Source of the DNA: Terriglobia bacterium
GTDB lineage: Bacteria; Acidobacteriota; Terriglobia; Terriglobales; Acidobacteriaceae
Direction of reading: 5' to 3'
Assembly: GCA_020073285.1 (NCBI GenBank)
Contig: JAIQFM010000031.1
Location: forward strand, 1-33,022
DNA length: 33,022 bases
The position numbers and the translations under genes are program-made. Numbering within the stretch: the first letter of the stretch is position 1; each line of letters begins with the position of its first letter. Below are positions 31,869-33,022 of this stretch, one piece after another. The notes under the pieces are model-generated. The model made no database searches, was not told the DNA's origin, and worked only from the letters and a program-made list of their open reading frames with translations.

Positions 31869-32603
31869 TTGCGCGCCACGTATCGGACCAGCTTCACCGT
31901 AACGCTTCTGATGTTGGTATTGTCCACCGGTTCTTTCGCCGCCACCATCAAGGCGCGCTATCACCGGGCCACGGTTCACCATGCGCGTCATGTGCGCTGG
32001 ACGCCGGTCCTGCTGAAAGGCTCGCACGATTCTCTGCTGCGGCAGAACGCTGAGATCGATCGCTTGCAACTGCCGCGCATCCAGAACGACCAGGCGCTGG
32101 AAGGACTGATTGCGCGCGACGAACTGGTTGCGCTGCCCGAGAATCACGCGATACGAGTCGATCCGCGCATCGAGGCCACACGGCGCTACTGCCGCCCGTG
32201 GACGCGCAACTTCCTGGAGGATTTCAGCCAGGCGTACTACAAGGAATTCCGGCAGCCCATCCAGGTCAATTCGGCGGTGCGCACGGTCGAGCAGCAGGAA
32301 CGTCTGGCACGCACCAACCACAACGCGGCGCCTGCCGACGGCGAAACCGCCTCCTCTCATCTGGCCGGTGTCACGGTGGACATCGCCAAGCGCGGCATGA
32401 CGCGCCGGCAGCGGGCGTTCGTCGAGGGCTACCTGGTCAACATGCACAACCTCGGACTGGTTGAAGCGGTCGAGGAGCGCCGCCAGGCCTGCTTTCACGT
32501 AATGGTCTCCGACCGTTATACTGCGTGGCGTGATAGCAAAATGCTCGCCACTGCTCCGCACGGACGGCCAACGCCCGGTAACTCCGTTAACTCGCAGCAA
32601 TAG
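31869..32603 (+). CDS. Exported DUF5715-type protein with M15-peptidase-like motifs
   Basis: 244 aa from a TTG at 31869 with AGGGGG 4 nt upstream. Signal peptide or anchor at residues 8-25 (SFTVTLLMLVLSTGSFAA), then a His/Arg-rich stretch. The C-terminal half follows the layout of M15-type D,D-carboxypeptidases: SAVRTVEQQERL, then SSHLAGVTVDIA with H164 and D171 as zinc ligands, and H210 in ACFHVMVSDRY as the third. This suggests peptidoglycan hydrolysis outside the membrane; activity is inferred only from these residues. The following M19 gene begins within its last codons in another frame. Confidence 0.82.
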   Translation: MRATYRTSFTVTLLMLVLSTGSFAATIKARYHRATVHHARHVRWTPVLLKGSHDSLLRQNAEIDRLQLPRIQNDQALEGLIARDELVALPENHAIRVDPRIEATRRYCRPWTRNFLEDFSQAYYKEFRQPIQVNSAVRTVEQQERLARTNHNAAPADGETASSHLAGVTVDIAKRGMTRRQRAFVEGYLVNMHNLGLVEAVEERRQACFHVMVSDRYTAWRDSKMLATAPHGRPTPGNSVNSQQ

Positions 32604-33022
32604 ACGCAATCCTCCAACCATCCTGGCAGCGCTCGCGCTGTCGCTGTGCCTCGCCGCCGGCGCGCAGAATGCGCCTGACGCAGGACCGAAGGTCTCGGCG
32701 AAAGCTCGCCGGATTCACGATTCCGCCATCGTCATTGACACGCACGCCGATACGCCGCAGCGCTTCCTCGACGAGGGCTTCGACATCGGGACCGTGACGC
32801 CGGTAAGCCAGGGCAGCATTGACCTGCGGAAAGTGGGCGCGGGAAATTTAGGCGCCGAGTTTTTTTCCATCTGGGTCGAGCCCGGCTACTTCGACGGTCA
32901 CTACGCCCGGCGCGCCATGGACTTGATTGATTCGGTGTACGAGCAGGCGCGACGTCATCCCGAGCGGATGGCGATGGCCTACAGCGCCGATGACATCGTG
33001 CGCGCGCGCACCGGCCCCAACA
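32530..33022 (+). CDS. Membrane dipeptidase (M19, renal dipeptidase-like), N-terminal part
   Basis: The frame is open to the window end (about 164 codons seen). IHDSAIVIDTHADTPQRFLD carries the HxD zinc motif of M19 dipeptidases; GSIDLRKVGAGNLGAEFFSIWVEP and ARRAMDLIDSVYEQARRHPERM are family-typical. A signal peptide TILAALALSLCLAAGAQN precedes, so it acts outside the cytoplasm on dipeptides. The start is uncertain: GTG at 32530 is the only nearby start codon in frame and overlaps the DUF5715 gene by 74 bp, giving an unusually long polar N-terminus. A TATACT at 32517-32522 with TTTCAC 18 bp upstream might be its promoter. Confidence 0.88.
   Translation, partial: MIAKCSPLLRTDGQRPVTPLTRSNRRNPPTILAALALSLCLAAGAQNAPDAGPKVSAKARRIHDSAIVIDTHADTPQRFLDEGFDIGTVTPVSQGSIDLRKVGAGNLGAEFFSIWVEPGYFDGHYARRAMDLIDSVYEQARRHPERMAMAYSADDIVRARTGPN

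Overview
The window is about 33 kb of GC-rich (roughly 60%) bacterial chromosome, densely coding on both strands. Taken together, several features suggest Acidobacteriota, probably class Terriglobia: a DUF5715-type exported protein, a b558-type sdhCAB operon, exported amidohydrolase and NTF2-like proteins, frequent TTG/GTG starts and REP-like intergenic palindromes. This is inference; no rRNA or marker phylogeny could be run.

Layout. 1-4.9 kb (minus strand): a partial conserved protein, a bifunctional-nuclease domain protein, miaB, pdxT, a deoxyhypusine-synthase homologue and an orphan single-helix membrane protein. 5-7.1 kb (plus): aguB and aguA, which convert agmatine to putrescine; with the deoxyhypusine-synthase homologue they make a plausible polyamine locus. 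7.2-10.9 kb: a secreted Hcp-like protein, a solitary nuoI, tadA, an exported amidohydrolase, an EVE-domain protein and tRNA-Ser(CGA). 11-14.1 kb: a zinc alcohol dehydrogenase and a divergent arsenic locus (arsR-acr3 / arsC) around a strong palindromic operator. 14.2-18.5 kb (minus): exported alpha/beta hydrolase, exported NTF2-like protein, pheA, a GNAT and rlmN. 18.7-26 kb: an M16 peptidase; pilA behind a sigma-54-type promoter; a membrane glycosyltransferase; and a tightly overlapping minus-strand operon (membrane glycosyltransferase, methyltransferase, GtrB-like glycosyltransferase). 26.2-27.6 kb: tRNA-Arg(ACG), rdgB and a GAF protein. 27.8-33 kb (plus): sdhC-sdhA-[GxxExxY cassette]-sdhB, a DUF5715 protein and the start of an M19 membrane dipeptidase.

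Most noteworthy: (1) a ~480-bp cassette coding a GxxExxY (PD-(D/E)XK-like) protein, bounded by 26/30-matching inverted repeats and sitting between sdhA and sdhB; the repeat arms supply the ribosome-binding site and the stop codon of the ORF. (2) An A/T-rich AATTACC repeat family lying directly against the start codons of three genes without a Shine-Dalgarno sequence, twice as a large inverted dyad. (3) REP-like sequence apparently captured in frame inside aguA and rlmN and forming the C-terminus of the deoxyhypusine-synthase homologue. (4) A Sec-exported Hcp-fold protein without a type VI secretion context.
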